Source of the DNA: Pseudomonadota bacterium
GTDB taxonomy: Bacteria; Myxococcota_A; UBA796; UBA9615
Direction: 5' to 3'
NCBI GenBank assembly: GCA_024229515.1
Contig: JAAESI010000313.1
Span: forward strand, 1-39,299
DNA: 39,299 bases
A program made the translations under genes and the position numbers. The notes below the pieces were generated by a model, which was not told where the DNA came from, made no database searches, and saw only the letters and a program-made list of their open reading frames with translations. This document shows, piece by piece, positions 8,593 to 17,335 of this stretch (the first letter of the stretch is position 1; each line of letters opens with the position of its first letter).

Positions 8593-10385
8593 CCCTCCGG
8601 CTCCTCGCGGCGCTGGGGCTGGCGGCCGGCTGCAGCGGCGGGGGCGTGCTCCCGTCCGAGCCGACGCCTCCGCCTCCGCCGGTCGTCTGCGGGGACGGCG
8701 TCGTCGAGGGCGACGAAGTCTGCGACGATGGGGTCAACGACGCCCTCGACGGCGGCTGCCTGCCCGGATGCGACGGCGAGGACCTCTACTACGAGCTGTT
8801 CGCGCGCGACGTGCTGGAGGTGGAGCTGATCGTCGATCCCGCCGACTGGGATGCGCTCCGCCACGAGCGCAAGACCCGGCACAGCGTCTTCGGCACCGAG
8901 GACTGCCGCACCCGCGAGGTCGTCAACCCGTACACCTGGTACCCCGGCGAGGTGACCATCGACGGAGAGACCGCCGCCGGCGCGGGGCTCCGCAAGAAGG
9001 GCCACCTGGGGTCGCAGAGCACGCTGCTGCCGTCCATCAAGCTCAAGTTCGACGAGTTCGAGGACGGCGGCCGACTCCACACGATGAAGCGGCTGGCGCT
9101 GAACAACAGCCGGTCGGACCGCAGCTACCTGCGCACCTGCAGCGCCTACACGGTCTTCCGCGCCGCCGGCATCCCCGCGCCGGAGTGCACCTGGGCGCAC
9201 GTCTCCCTCAACGGCGAGACCCTGGGCATGTACGTCGCCACCGAGGAGATCAAGAAGCCGTTCCTGAAGCGCCGCCTCCCCGAGCCCGACGGCACGCTGT
9301 ACGAGGGGACCGCCTGCGACTGGCGACCCGAGTTCCTCGGCGGCTTCGAGCAGGAGAGCAACCTCGACGATGACTCCCGCGCCGACCTGAACGCCATCTA
9401 CGACGCGATCCAGACCGCCCCCGACGGGGAGCTGGAGGCGCAACTGGAGCCGTGGCTCGACCTGGACGCCTTCTACCGATTCTGGGCCGTCGAGACGGTC
9501 ATCTGGCACCGCGACGGCTACAGCGGCAACGCCAACAACTACTTCCTGTACGCCGATCCGGCGCGGGACGGCCGCCTCGTGTTCCTCCCCTGGGGGCCCG
9601 ACGGCACATTCCGCGTCAACGGCAACGCCGCCCTCCCCAACTCCGTGCTCGCCTACGGCGTGCTCACCAACCGGCTGTACGCGATTCCGGCCTCCCGCCA
9701 GCGCTTCTACACCGCCCTCACGGACGTGCTCGAGGACGTCTGGGACCCCGCCTCCCTCGTCGCCGAAGGGGCCCGCGTGCAGGCCGCCTTCGCGCCGTAC
9801 CTGACCGAACCCGAGCAGGACATCCTGGCGGGCGAGGTGCTGGGCTTCGTCGGGTTCGTGCAGGATCGCCGCGCCGTGATCGAGGCGGCCGCGGCGGGCA
9901 ATCCCGACTGGACCGCGGGCCTGCGCTTCAACCCCTGCCGCATCCCCCTGGGGCCGATCGAGGGCACCTTCGCCACCACCTACGGCACGCTGGACGGCAG
10001 CTTCTTCACCTCGGGGACGTCGACGCTGACCTACGACGGCGAGCCGATGGAAACCGTCCGCGCGGGCTCCCGGGCGGGCATGTTGGGCGACGGGCGGACC
10101 CGCGTGCAGCTCCGCCTCGAGACGCCGGACGACCTTCGCTACACCGCGACGTTCACGCTCGCGGAGCCGCCCTGGTTCGAGTCGTACACCACGCCCGGCG
10201 ACCACGACCTCGGCATGCCTCCCCTGAACGCGATCGTGGTCCTGCACGACATCGCCGGCGACTCCGCGGTGCAGCTGGACCGATTCGACGCCACCGAAGG
10301 CACGTGGACCTTCGACTCGATCGAGACGACCCCCGATGGCGCCGTGGTGGGGTCGTTTTCGGGCACGTTGTGGGACCTCCCGTAA
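8589..10385 (+). CDS. CotH-like kinase-fold lipoprotein
   Basis: 598 residues. The signal peptide MTLRLLAALGLAAGC gives a lipid-modified Cys15. A Cys-rich segment with VCGDGVVEGDEVCDDG follows (about 35-60), a repeat common in myxobacterial secreted proteins. The CotH domain spans roughly 70-480: LKKKGHLGS-like strand, KRLALNNSRSDRSYLR, LGMYVATEEIKKPFLKR, and the active-site-like WGPDGTF after NYFLYADP. CotH proteins are secreted atypical Ser/Thr kinases of spore coats (Bacillus) and surface proteins elsewhere; here the role is inferred to be phosphorylation or organisation of co-secreted surface proteins. A beta-rich C-terminal domain follows. It starts inside the stop of the preceding lipoprotein gene (ATGA). 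Confidence 0.85.
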   Translation: MTLRLLAALGLAAGCSGGGVLPSEPTPPPPPVVCGDGVVEGDEVCDDGVNDALDGGCLPGCDGEDLYYELFARDVLEVELIVDPADWDALRHERKTRHSVFGTEDCRTREVVNPYTWYPGEVTIDGETAAGAGLRKKGHLGSQSTLLPSIKLKFDEFEDGGRLHTMKRLALNNSRSDRSYLRTCSAYTVFRAAGIPAPECTWAHVSLNGETLGMYVATEEIKKPFLKRRLPEPDGTLYEGTACDWRPEFLGGFEQESNLDDDSRADLNAIYDAIQTAPDGELEAQLEPWLDLDAFYRFWAVETVIWHRDGYSGNANNYFLYADPARDGRLVFLPWGPDGTFRVNGNAALPNSVLAYGVLTNRLYAIPASRQRFYTALTDVLEDVWDPASLVAEGARVQAAFAPYLTEPEQDILAGEVLGFVGFVQDRRAVIEAAAAGNPDWTAGLRFNPCRIPLGPIEGTFATTYGTLDGSFFTSGTSTLTYDGEPMETVRAGSRAGMLGDGRTRVQLRLETPDDLRYTATFTLAEPPWFESYTTPGDHDLGMPPLNAIVVLHDIAGDSAVQLDRFDATEGTWTFDSIETTPDGAVVGSFSGTLWDLP

Positions 10386-10401
10386 CCCCCCGTCGGCCTG
10401 C

Positions 10402-10407
10402 TAGCAT
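10402..10407 (+). promoter_or_regulatory. Candidate -10 box (TAGCAT)
   Basis: TGCTAGCAT ends 9 bases before the ATG at 10417, with no ribosome-binding site between. Same context as the box at 7314-7319. Confidence 0.45.
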
Positions 10408-10416
10408 GCTTCATCG

Positions 10417-11007
10417 ATGAAAGTGTCCCTGCCCCTTCTGCTCATCCTCGCCGGTTGCACCACCGGCGGCGGGAGCGGTTCCCTGACGCAGCTCCCATCG
10501 GTCGACGACGACGACGACGACGACGACGCGGCCTCCAACGACGACGACGCGGCGTCCGATGACGACGACGACGCCGGGGTCGATGCCCGCGTGGTGGTGA
10601 ACGAGCTGATGGCCGACAACCAGGGCTCGATCTACGACAACGAAGGGCTGCCCTCGGACTGGGTCGAGCTCTACAACATGACGGGGGACTCCATCGATCT
10701 GGGCGGCTGGTCGATCTCGGACGACTGGACCGACCCGACCCGCCACGTGCTCGCCGACAGCCTCGTGCTTCCGTCCCACGGCCGGCTCCTGTTGTGGGCC
10801 AGCGCCACCCCCGAGGCGGGCGATCGCCACCTCGGATTCCGCCTCAGCTCGCAGGGCGAATCGGTCGGCGCGTTCGACCCCGACGGCGCCTCCGTCGATT
10901 GGATCACCTACCCGCCCCAGGACCCCGGAATGGCCCGCGCGCGCGAGCCCGACGGGGGGGACGACTGGATCGAAGTCCCCGGCGGCACCCCAGGAGCGCC
11001 AAATTGA
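10417..11007 (+). CDS. Lamin-tail-domain lipoprotein with poly-Asp linker
   Basis: 196 residues. MKVSLPLLLILAGC gives a short signal peptide with lipobox Cys14. A linker of about 30 residues is almost pure Asp with Ala/Ser (about 29-53). Then comes a single lamin-tail domain (LTD, about 58-196), recognised by VVVNELMADNQG...DWVELYN...IDLGGWSISDD...LLLWA...GTPGAPN. Bacterial LTDs are immunoglobulin-like beta-sandwiches on secreted proteins, often found with CotH kinases or hydrolases. The ATG is supported by the signal peptide and the promoter-like box. It is transcribed in the same direction as the CotH gene 31 bases upstream but probably has its own promoter. Confidence 0.85.
   Translation: MKVSLPLLLILAGCTTGGGSGSLTQLPSVDDDDDDDDAASNDDDAASDDDDDAGVDARVVVNELMADNQGSIYDNEGLPSDWVELYNMTGDSIDLGGWSISDDWTDPTRHVLADSLVLPSHGRLLLWASATPEAGDRHLGFRLSSQGESVGAFDPDGASVDWITYPPQDPGMARAREPDGGDDWIEVPGGTPGAPN
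10504..10573 (+). repeat. GAC trinucleotide tracts (poly-Asp linker)
   Basis: Three runs of GAC/GAT codons, the first a perfect eight-copy GAC run (10504-10527), separated by short Ala/Ser/Asn codons. Slippage would change linker length in whole codons without breaking the frame. Confidence 0.9.
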
Positions 11008-11065
11008 TGGCTTGGACGGCAGACAACCAACGTGCGATGGTCCTACCTCCAGACTGGGGTGTCGG

Positions 11066-12952
11066 ATGAACAGGAGCGGATGGCTGGCCCTCGCGGGCGC
11101 GCTCGGACTGATCGGTTGCGGACCGGCCGTGGGGAACCTCGGCTCGCTGGTTCCGCCGGACGACGACGATGACGCCGTCGACGATGACGACGACGACGAC
11201 GATCTGACCCCGCCGGACGGCGCGGGCGACGTGGTCATCAACGAGGTCGCCTCCGAGGGCGGCGACCTGATCGAGCTGTATAACCGCTCCGACTCCACCG
11301 TCGATCTGAGCGGCTGGGAGCTGCTGGACGACGACTGGGCCCACAACCCCTACGCGATCCCCGTCGGCACCGAGTTGAGCCCCGGCGGCTTCTTCGCGGT
11401 GGACGCCAACACTGTCGAGTTCGGCATCGGCGACGAAGACACCGTGCGCCTCATCGCCCCCGACGGCTACGTCGTCGAAGAGGTGACGTGGGAGGCCGGC
11501 GCCGCCGCCGTCAGCTGGTGCCGCTACACCGACGGCACCGACAACTGGGACCAGTGCACGATCGCGACCCCGGGCGCCGCCAACACCATGGAGGGCATCC
11601 CCGACAACGCCGGTGACGTGGTCATCAACGAGATCCGCTCCACCGACGGCGACCGCATCGAGCTGTACAACCGCTCCTCCTTCGTCTTCGACCTCGGCGG
11701 CTGGGCGCTGCTGGACGACAACGACACCCACGAGCCGTTCGTCTTCGGCGAGGGGGTGACGCTGGCGCCGGGCGAGTTCCTCGACATCAACGGCGCCGCC
11801 ACCGGCCTCGGCCTCGGCCCCGAGGACAGCGTTCGCTTCTACGCCCCCTCCGGCCTGCTCATCGAAGAGGCCGCCTGGAAGCTGGGCGCGGCGGAGGTGA
11901 GCTGGTGCCGCTTCCCCGACGGGGCAGACGACAGCTGGGGCAACTGTACGCTCCACACCCCCGGCGCCCCCAACACGCAGGAGTACCCGGGCGTGCTCAT
12001 CGAGCCGCTCTGGATCGCGGGGCTGGACGACGCCCACGACCCCGCCGTGGAGGTGGACGAGCCCAACGAACTCGCCTTCGACCTGTCCGGCCAGCTGTGG
12101 GCCGGCGACCAGGACAACCTCCGCGTGCAGGTGTTCGACCTCAACGGCAACTTCGTCACCTCGTTCGGCGGTTCGGGCTCGGGTCCGGGGGAGTTCACCC
12201 CCCGTTCCAACGGCAACAACCAGGGGCCGGAGTCGATGCGCCCCGGCAGCGATGGCCTGATGTACGTCGTCGACCGCATCGGCCGCCGCGTCAATGTCTA
12301 CGACACGGACGCCATGGTGGCGCTCCCCAGTATTGCGGGGGACGGACCGCTGGTGGACCCCACCGGTCTCGCCGTGGACAGCGCCGACAACCTGTACGTG
12401 GCCGATCAGAACACCAACCAGGTCCACGTCTTCGACTCCACCGGCGTGCACACGAGAACGTTCGACTTCGAGGACGCCTTTGGCGACCAGATCCTGTGGA
12501 AGGTCGAAACCCTGGCCATCGACGAGGCCTCGGATCGGCTGTTCGCGACCTCGGAGAACGAGGCCAAGATCGAGGTGTTCCAGATGTCCACGGGCACGTA
12601 CCTGGGGGGCGGAGTGACCGGGCCGCGGGACTCGGGGGGGCCGGCGCTTCAGCCGGGGCGCATCACGACCACGATCGAGGGGATTCAGACCGAGACCGTC
12701 GCGGGGCTGCTCTTCATCAGCGACGAGTCGGCGGGCCGGATGATGGTCCACGACCTGACCACGCCCGACTTGTACGACCCGGCCGCCGACTACGCCTTCC
12801 GAGGTGGGTTCAGCAGCACGGTGCACTTCGCCGGAGCCGACGGTGTCTATCCCTCGGCGGTCCACGATCGGGTGGCGGTGGCGGACCAGGTGGGGAGCCG
12901 GGTGCAGGTCTTCCTACTCTCCGAAGTATACGAAGCCCTGGGAATCGAGTAG
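11066..12952 (+). CDS. Lipoprotein with two lamin-tail domains and an NHL-type beta-propeller
   Basis: 628 residues from ATG 11066. The signal peptide MNRSGWLALAGALGLIGC gives Cys18, followed by a poly-Asp linker (about 32-48). Two lamin-tail domains lie in tandem (about 50-185 and 190-305). Both begin with DVVINE and end with 'SWCR..DG.D.W..CT..TPGA.NT', so they look like an internal duplication. A C-terminal six-bladed NHL-like propeller (about 310-628) has repeats such as VDSADNLYVADQNTNQVHVFD and LWAGDQDNLRVQVFD. No catalytic residues stand out, so adhesive or scaffolding function is more likely than enzymatic. An upstream frame extension to 11012 exists but lacks a signal sequence and is not used here. 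Confidence 0.85.
   Translation: MNRSGWLALAGALGLIGCGPAVGNLGSLVPPDDDDDAVDDDDDDDDLTPPDGAGDVVINEVASEGGDLIELYNRSDSTVDLSGWELLDDDWAHNPYAIPVGTELSPGGFFAVDANTVEFGIGDEDTVRLIAPDGYVVEEVTWEAGAAAVSWCRYTDGTDNWDQCTIATPGAANTMEGIPDNAGDVVINEIRSTDGDRIELYNRSSFVFDLGGWALLDDNDTHEPFVFGEGVTLAPGEFLDINGAATGLGLGPEDSVRFYAPSGLLIEEAAWKLGAAEVSWCRFPDGADDSWGNCTLHTPGAPNTQEYPGVLIEPLWIAGLDDAHDPAVEVDEPNELAFDLSGQLWAGDQDNLRVQVFDLNGNFVTSFGGSGSGPGEFTPRSNGNNQGPESMRPGSDGLMYVVDRIGRRVNVYDTDAMVALPSIAGDGPLVDPTGLAVDSADNLYVADQNTNQVHVFDSTGVHTRTFDFEDAFGDQILWKVETLAIDEASDRLFATSENEAKIEVFQMSTGTYLGGGVTGPRDSGGPALQPGRITTTIEGIQTETVAGLLFISDESAGRMMVHDLTTPDLYDPAADYAFRGGFSSTVHFAGADGVYPSAVHDRVAVADQVGSRVQVFLLSEVYEALGIE
11159..11203 (+). repeat. GAC/GAT trinucleotide tract (poly-Asp linker)
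   Basis: Runs of Asp codons (GAC with occasional GAT) broken once by Ala-Val; same position relative to the lipobox as the tract in the preceding gene. Confidence 0.85.
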
Positions 12953-13027
12953 GCCGCTGGACGCAGTGGTGGTAGACATGCAAGTGACGAGTGCCCGGTT
13001 GAGTTGGATCGGGACGGAGGGATGACA

Positions 13028-15118
13028 ATGACGCGCTTCAATCTGGTGCTTGGCCTGCTGCTGACTCTTCTTCTCGCCACGGGCTGCTCGGGCGACGGGT
13101 GGCTCGGGGGAAACCTCGGCGACGACGATGACCTCGGCGGCAACAACGACGACGACGACGACGACGGCACCGACGACGACGACGACGACGACGACGCTTC
13201 GGACGACCAGGACGGCGACGGGGTCCCCACCGACGAGGACTGCGACGACACCAACCCGGACGTCTTCCCCGGCGGGGACGAGGGCGACGAGGCCGACGGC
13301 CTGGACAACGACTGCAACGGCACCGCCGACGACGAGAGCGTCTGCGCCGATCTGACCGGCGACTACGAGACCATCCAGGACGGCATCAACTCCACCCCCG
13401 ACGGCTTCACCCTCCTCGTCTGCGCGGGGCACTACGTCGAAGAGCTGCAGGCCAACGGCCGCGACCTCACGATCCGCGCCGAGGAGGGTCCGGCGGTCAC
13501 CACGATCGATGGCGACGGCGCCGGGCAGGTCCTGCGCGTGACCAACGGGGCGGACGTCGGGCTCGAGGACTTCACCATCACCGGCGGCGCCGGCGAAAAC
13601 GGCGGCGGCCTCTTCTGCCGTGGCTCCACCCTGCGCGCCTCCGGCAACGTCATCGACGGCAACGCGGGGACCTCCGGCGGCGGCCTCTACGCCGACGACT
13701 GCTCCCTGTGGCTCGACGGCAGCACTTGGACCAACAACACCGCCGAGGTCAGCGGTGGCGCCCTGTACGCCATCTCCTCGGGCGGGCTGATCAACAACAA
13801 CGACTTCGACGGCAACACGGCGTTCGAGGGCGGCGCGCTGGTCGCGTTCAACGGCAACGTGGCGATCGACGACAACTCGTTCACCAACAACGAAGCGACC
13901 ACGATCGACGAGGACACCTGGGGCGCCGGCTCCGGCGGCGGCGCCGTCTGGATGCGCGGCGGACCGAGCTTCAGCGGTAACACCGTCTCGAACAACCTGA
14001 GCAACTACAACGGCGGCGGCGTCTGGATCCTCCAGGGGACCGGCGCGTTCGACGGCAACACCATCACGGGCAACCAGAGCATCGAGGACGGCGGCGGCGT
14101 CTACACCAACCACAGCTCGATGACCTTCTCGAACAACATCGTCACCGACAACGTCGCCAACGACGACGGCGGCGGCCTGCGCGTCTACATCGGCACGATG
14201 GACGTGGTCGGAAACACGTTTGTCGGCAATAGCGCCGGCGACGACGGCGGCGGGCTCAAGCTGTCGCACTCCTCCAACGTCATCCGCGACAACCACTTCG
14301 AGGGCAACAGCGCCGGCGACGCGGGCGGTGGCCTGGAGCTGGACAACGAGACCGCGCCGGTCTCGGGCAACACGTTCATCGGCAACACCGCGGGGCGCGG
14401 TGGCGGGTTGCACTCCTGGCGCAACGAGGACCAGTTCGAGATCTGGGACAGCTACTTCGAGGGCAACTACGCCGGGTGCGGCGGGGCGATGGCGTTCGAC
14501 AACGACCCCTACCTGGTGACGATCACGAACATCTTCGCGCTCGAGAACAACGCCAACGACGGCGGCGCCATCTGCGTCGAGAAGCGGCCGCAGGACGGCC
14601 CCGACGGCGAGACCGGCACCGAGGACGACGTGTTCGAGGAGAGCAACATCCTCGTGCGCAACAGCCGCCTCATCGACAACGACGCCTCGGACGACGGCGG
14701 CACCGCCGACATCGAGTTCGGCGAGGTGGAGTTCACGTTCGTGGTCATGCACCGCGCCGACGCCCCCAACGGCGGCTCGGTCTCCGCCAAGGCGGACGGG
14801 ATCGTCGACATCAGCAACTCGATCCTGGAAGACAACGACGGCGCCAACTCCGCGTGGGCGACCCAGGAGACCGGCGAGATCCACTTCGCCTACAACAACC
14901 TCATCGGCAACGACGGCGGCTTCTCGGGCACCGGCGTCGCGGACCCGGTCGGTAGCAACGGGAACATCTCAGTGGCTTCGGGCTTCGTGGATGCCCCCAG
15001 CTACGACTACCACCTGGCGGCGGGCAGCGAGTGCATCGACGCGGGCGACCCGAGCATCGATGATCTGGATGGCACGGTCGTCGACATGGGCGCCTACGGC
15101 GGGCCCAACGCCAACTAG
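13028..15118 (+). CDS. Parallel beta-helix lipoprotein with MopE-type Asp/Cys motif
   Basis: 696 residues. MTRFNLVLGLLLTLLLATGC provides the signal peptide (Cys20), followed by poly-Asp linkers. Residues of about 62-105 match the MopE-type putative metal-binding motif (DGDGVPTDEDCDD...PGG...DGLDNDCNG), known from copper-binding MopE and frequent in myxobacterial exoproteins. The rest is a right-handed parallel beta-helix with many turns of the type 'NTF.GN.A...GGGL', as in PbH1/polymorphic outer-membrane-type repeats. It ends with '..SECIDAGDPS..D.DGT..DMGAYGG', a motif of secreted beta-helix proteins. ATG 13028 is preferred because GGAGGG lies 6 bases upstream; ATG 13022 is too close to it. 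Probably a surface adhesin or glycan-binding protein. Confidence 0.88.
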   Translation: MTRFNLVLGLLLTLLLATGCSGDGWLGGNLGDDDDLGGNNDDDDDDGTDDDDDDDDASDDQDGDGVPTDEDCDDTNPDVFPGGDEGDEADGLDNDCNGTADDESVCADLTGDYETIQDGINSTPDGFTLLVCAGHYVEELQANGRDLTIRAEEGPAVTTIDGDGAGQVLRVTNGADVGLEDFTITGGAGENGGGLFCRGSTLRASGNVIDGNAGTSGGGLYADDCSLWLDGSTWTNNTAEVSGGALYAISSGGLINNNDFDGNTAFEGGALVAFNGNVAIDDNSFTNNEATTIDEDTWGAGSGGGAVWMRGGPSFSGNTVSNNLSNYNGGGVWILQGTGAFDGNTITGNQSIEDGGGVYTNHSSMTFSNNIVTDNVANDDGGGLRVYIGTMDVVGNTFVGNSAGDDGGGLKLSHSSNVIRDNHFEGNSAGDAGGGLELDNETAPVSGNTFIGNTAGRGGGLHSWRNEDQFEIWDSYFEGNYAGCGGAMAFDNDPYLVTITNIFALENNANDGGAICVEKRPQDGPDGETGTEDDVFEESNILVRNSRLIDNDASDDGGTADIEFGEVEFTFVVMHRADAPNGGSVSAKADGIVDISNSILEDNDGANSAWATQETGEIHFAYNNLIGNDGGFSGTGVADPVGSNGNISVASGFVDAPSYDYHLAAGSECIDAGDPSIDDLDGTVVDMGAYGGPNAN
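13121..13197 (+). repeat. GAC trinucleotide tracts (poly-Asp linker)
   Basis: Three Asp-codon runs, including six and eight consecutive Asp codons, separated by Gly/Asn/Thr codons, directly after the lipobox of the beta-helix protein. Confidence 0.9.
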
Positions 15119-15127
15119 TCAGCTCGC

Positions 15128-16744
15128 TCAGTCGGGGTGGTTCGCCTCGAACAGCACGGCCCGCTCCTCCAGCCACTCGTACAGGTACGCGCGCTCGGCT
15201 TCGTAGTCGGTCCAGCTGTTGTTGCCGTTGCGGTCGTCTTCCCACCGGCCGAAGGCGTAGTAGGCGTCGGCCCACTGCTCCCAATCGCGGGCCGCGGAGC
15301 GGTCGATGAGGTCGTAGTAGCCGTCGACCTGGCCCTCGATCCAGGCCGGATCGAAGGGGCCGTCGGCGCGCATGGCGACGAAGCGGTCCCACAGCTCGGC
15401 CTCGGCGGACGGGACCTGGTGCACGGCCCAGAACACCCGGTTGTTCCAGGAGAAGTCGTTCAGCGCCCCCGAGCCGGTCCGCGCCGTGAACCAGTTCTGC
15501 CCCCACGAGTGGTTGAAGTCCCAGGGCGTCATCCTGAACCCCGGGTTGGCGGGGTCGTTGACGAGGTAGCTGTTCTTGCCCGCAGAGTCGCCCGAGTGGG
15601 AGTAGTGCACGAGCAGGAACCAGTCCATGAACTCGGCCAGGTCGATCCAGTCATCGGCCTCGGCGATCAGGTCCTCGGGCTCCGCCTGGGACGTGAACCC
15701 CACGAGGGCGTCCAGGTCGGAGAAGTCGCCCGGCGGTCCCTCCTCCTTGGTGTAGCCGTCGTGCAGTGAGCCCTTGCTGGAGCCGTTGGCGCGGTTGGGG
15801 CCGAAGTTGGCGTCGTGGTTGATCGCCTTGTAGACGTTGCTGTCGCGGAAGAAGCCCATCTGGTCGATGAACTCGTTGTCGATGCGATCCAGGGCCGTGT
15901 AGAGGCCGTGGTAGTCCCCGTTGAGGTAGAGCACGACGAAGAAGGTCCGGGGGGTCAGCCGCGGGTCCTCCCAGTAGTCCGCGATGGCGTTCCACTGGTC
16001 GTAGATCAGCTTCTGGCGCACGTAGCTGTTGTCGTCGAAGGTCGTCACCAGGACGAGGTGGTCCCGCGTCACGCCCCAGTCGGGGAGGTCGAGCTCCTCG
16101 CCGTTGAACTCCATCGTGTAGCTGTTCTTGGGGTAGCTGGTGCTGCTGGCGCCCCGGATCTTGATGGAGGCGTCGTAGGCGACGCCGTCGAACGCGATGT
16201 CGGCGCCGACGTACTCCTGGCTGAGCCCGCCGTGGGTGTCGACGTGGATGACCGGAACGCCCCACTCGTGGGTGTAGACCAGCGGGTCCGGGGCGACGGC
16301 GCCGGGGGCGAAGGGGTCGTCGGTGACGGGCACGACGACGGTCTCGGCCGTGGGCACGGCGTCGGGGCGATCCGCGGGGCGCACGTCGAAGACGAACCGA
16401 CCGCTGCCCGCGGAGTCGACCCCGGTGGACCAGCTGATGGTGCGCGAGGCGGCGTCGAACGAGGCACCGGTGGGCAGCTGCAGCGGGGCGATGAGGGCAT
16501 CGCCGGTGGCGAGCTCGCCGGTGCAGGCGACGGTGAACTCCAGGTCGTCGCCTTCGTCGGCCTCGAAGTTGGCGGGGTCCGACTCCAGCCCGCAGGCGGG
16601 GCCCGAGGACGGCCAGTCGTCCGGGTCGTCCGACGGTGGGGCGGGGGTCGGAGAGGCCTCCGGGGGCGGGGCTGGACCCTCGAACGAGCCGCTCTCGCAG
16701 CCGACCAGGGCGAGGGTGGCGAGGGCCGCCGCGGCGAGCCTCAC
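15128..16744 (-). CDS. CotH-like kinase-fold lipoprotein with N-terminal Ig-like domain
   Basis: 538 residues from GTG 16744 (MRLAAAALATLALVGC, Cys16). A Pro-rich linker containing PAPPSDDPDDWPS precedes a putative-Ig/cadherin-like domain (about 50-120; LPTGASFDAASRTISWSTG). The CotH domain covers about 170-530: SIKIRGASSTSYPKNSYTMEF, DHLVLVTTFDDNSYVRQKL, NGDYHGLYTALDRID and the active-site-like MTPWDFNHSWG. The linker, Ig and CotH order is the same as in the gene at 17336-18973, so the two are paralogues. The start overlaps the LTD gene stop in GTGA. The C-terminus converges on the beta-helix gene with only 9 bases between. Confidence 0.87.
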   Translation of the reverse strand: MRLAAAALATLALVGCESGSFEGPAPPPEASPTPAPPSDDPDDWPSSGPACGLESDPANFEADEGDDLEFTVACTGELATGDALIAPLQLPTGASFDAASRTISWSTGVDSAGSGRFVFDVRPADRPDAVPTAETVVVPVTDDPFAPGAVAPDPLVYTHEWGVPVIHVDTHGGLSQEYVGADIAFDGVAYDASIKIRGASSTSYPKNSYTMEFNGEELDLPDWGVTRDHLVLVTTFDDNSYVRQKLIYDQWNAIADYWEDPRLTPRTFFVVLYLNGDYHGLYTALDRIDNEFIDQMGFFRDSNVYKAINHDANFGPNRANGSSKGSLHDGYTKEEGPPGDFSDLDALVGFTSQAEPEDLIAEADDWIDLAEFMDWFLLVHYSHSGDSAGKNSYLVNDPANPGFRMTPWDFNHSWGQNWFTARTGSGALNDFSWNNRVFWAVHQVPSAEAELWDRFVAMRADGPFDPAWIEGQVDGYYDLIDRSAARDWEQWADAYYAFGRWEDDRNGNNSWTDYEAERAYLYEWLEERAVLFEANHPD

Positions 16745-17319
16745 CGAGACGCCTCGTTGGGCGCGCCCGGCGTCCCCTCCAGTGTCAGCGTCCACGGTCC
16801 GGATGCGTCCGGGAGGCGCGCGAGGGCGACGTCGGAAGCCTGCGGGCCGAAGGTGAGCAGATCGAGGGTGGTGCCGTCGGGGGCGTACAGGCCGAGGGCG
16901 TCTCCTTCGCCGGCGAGGGCGAAGCTCAGGTGCTCGGACCCCAGCGACGCCTCCGCGTCGGCCCACAGCACGAGGTAGCCCTCGGCGGGCAGGACGAGGG
17001 CGTCCAACACGTGCTTATCCGGCTCGCTGGCGTCGTCGGTCAGGCTCCAGTCGGCCAGATCGACGTCGTCGGGGGTGGGGTTGTGGAGCTCGATCCAGTC
17101 GGCGCTGCGACCCGCGGGGTTGAGCACCGCGCCGCCGTTGACGGCCATGATCTCGTTCACCACGAGGCGGGGCCACGGCTGGGTGTAGCCGTGGACGTAG
17201 AGGGTCTCATCGATGTCCACAGGCTCGTTCGGCGTCGGCTCGGGAACCTCCCCGGAGGAGGCACACGAGGCAAGCACCACGGCCAGCACGATCGCCCCCG
17301 AGGGGCTGGCTCCACTCAT
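16741..17319 (-). CDS. Lamin-tail-domain lipoprotein
   Basis: 192 residues. The signal peptide ends in LASC (Cys19), followed by a short Pro/Glu linker without the poly-Asp tract of the plus-strand LTD genes. One lamin-tail domain fills about residues 48-190 (RLVVNEIMAVNGG...DWIELHNPTPDDVDLADWSLTDD...YLVLWADAE...GTPGAPNEASR). It lies between two CotH genes: 16 bases after the stop of the upstream one and overlapping the start of the next (GTGA). The CotH-LTD-CotH trio is therefore almost certainly cotranscribed. Confidence 0.87.
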   Translation of the reverse strand: MSGASPSGAIVLAVVLASCASSGEVPEPTPNEPVDIDETLYVHGYTQPWPRLVVNEIMAVNGGAVLNPAGRSADWIELHNPTPDDVDLADWSLTDDASEPDKHVLDALVLPAEGYLVLWADAEASLGSEHLSFALAGEGDALGLYAPDGTTLDLLTFGPQASDVALARLPDASGPWTLTLEGTPGAPNEASR

Positions 17320-17325
17320 ATCCGC

Positions 17326-17331
17326 ACCATA
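17326..17331 (-). promoter_or_regulatory. Candidate internal -10 box (TATGGT)
   Basis: On the minus strand, TATGGT ends 6 bases before ATG 17319 and lies just after the CotH stop codon. It may provide a secondary leaderless start inside the operon. Confidence 0.35.
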
Positions 17332-17335
17332 CCCC

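Noticed and set aside
12914..14884. 656-residue minus-strand frame opposite the beta-helix gene
   Set aside because: Val/Asp/Ala-rich shadow of the repetitive beta-helix and poly-Asp codons; no motif or signal peptide.
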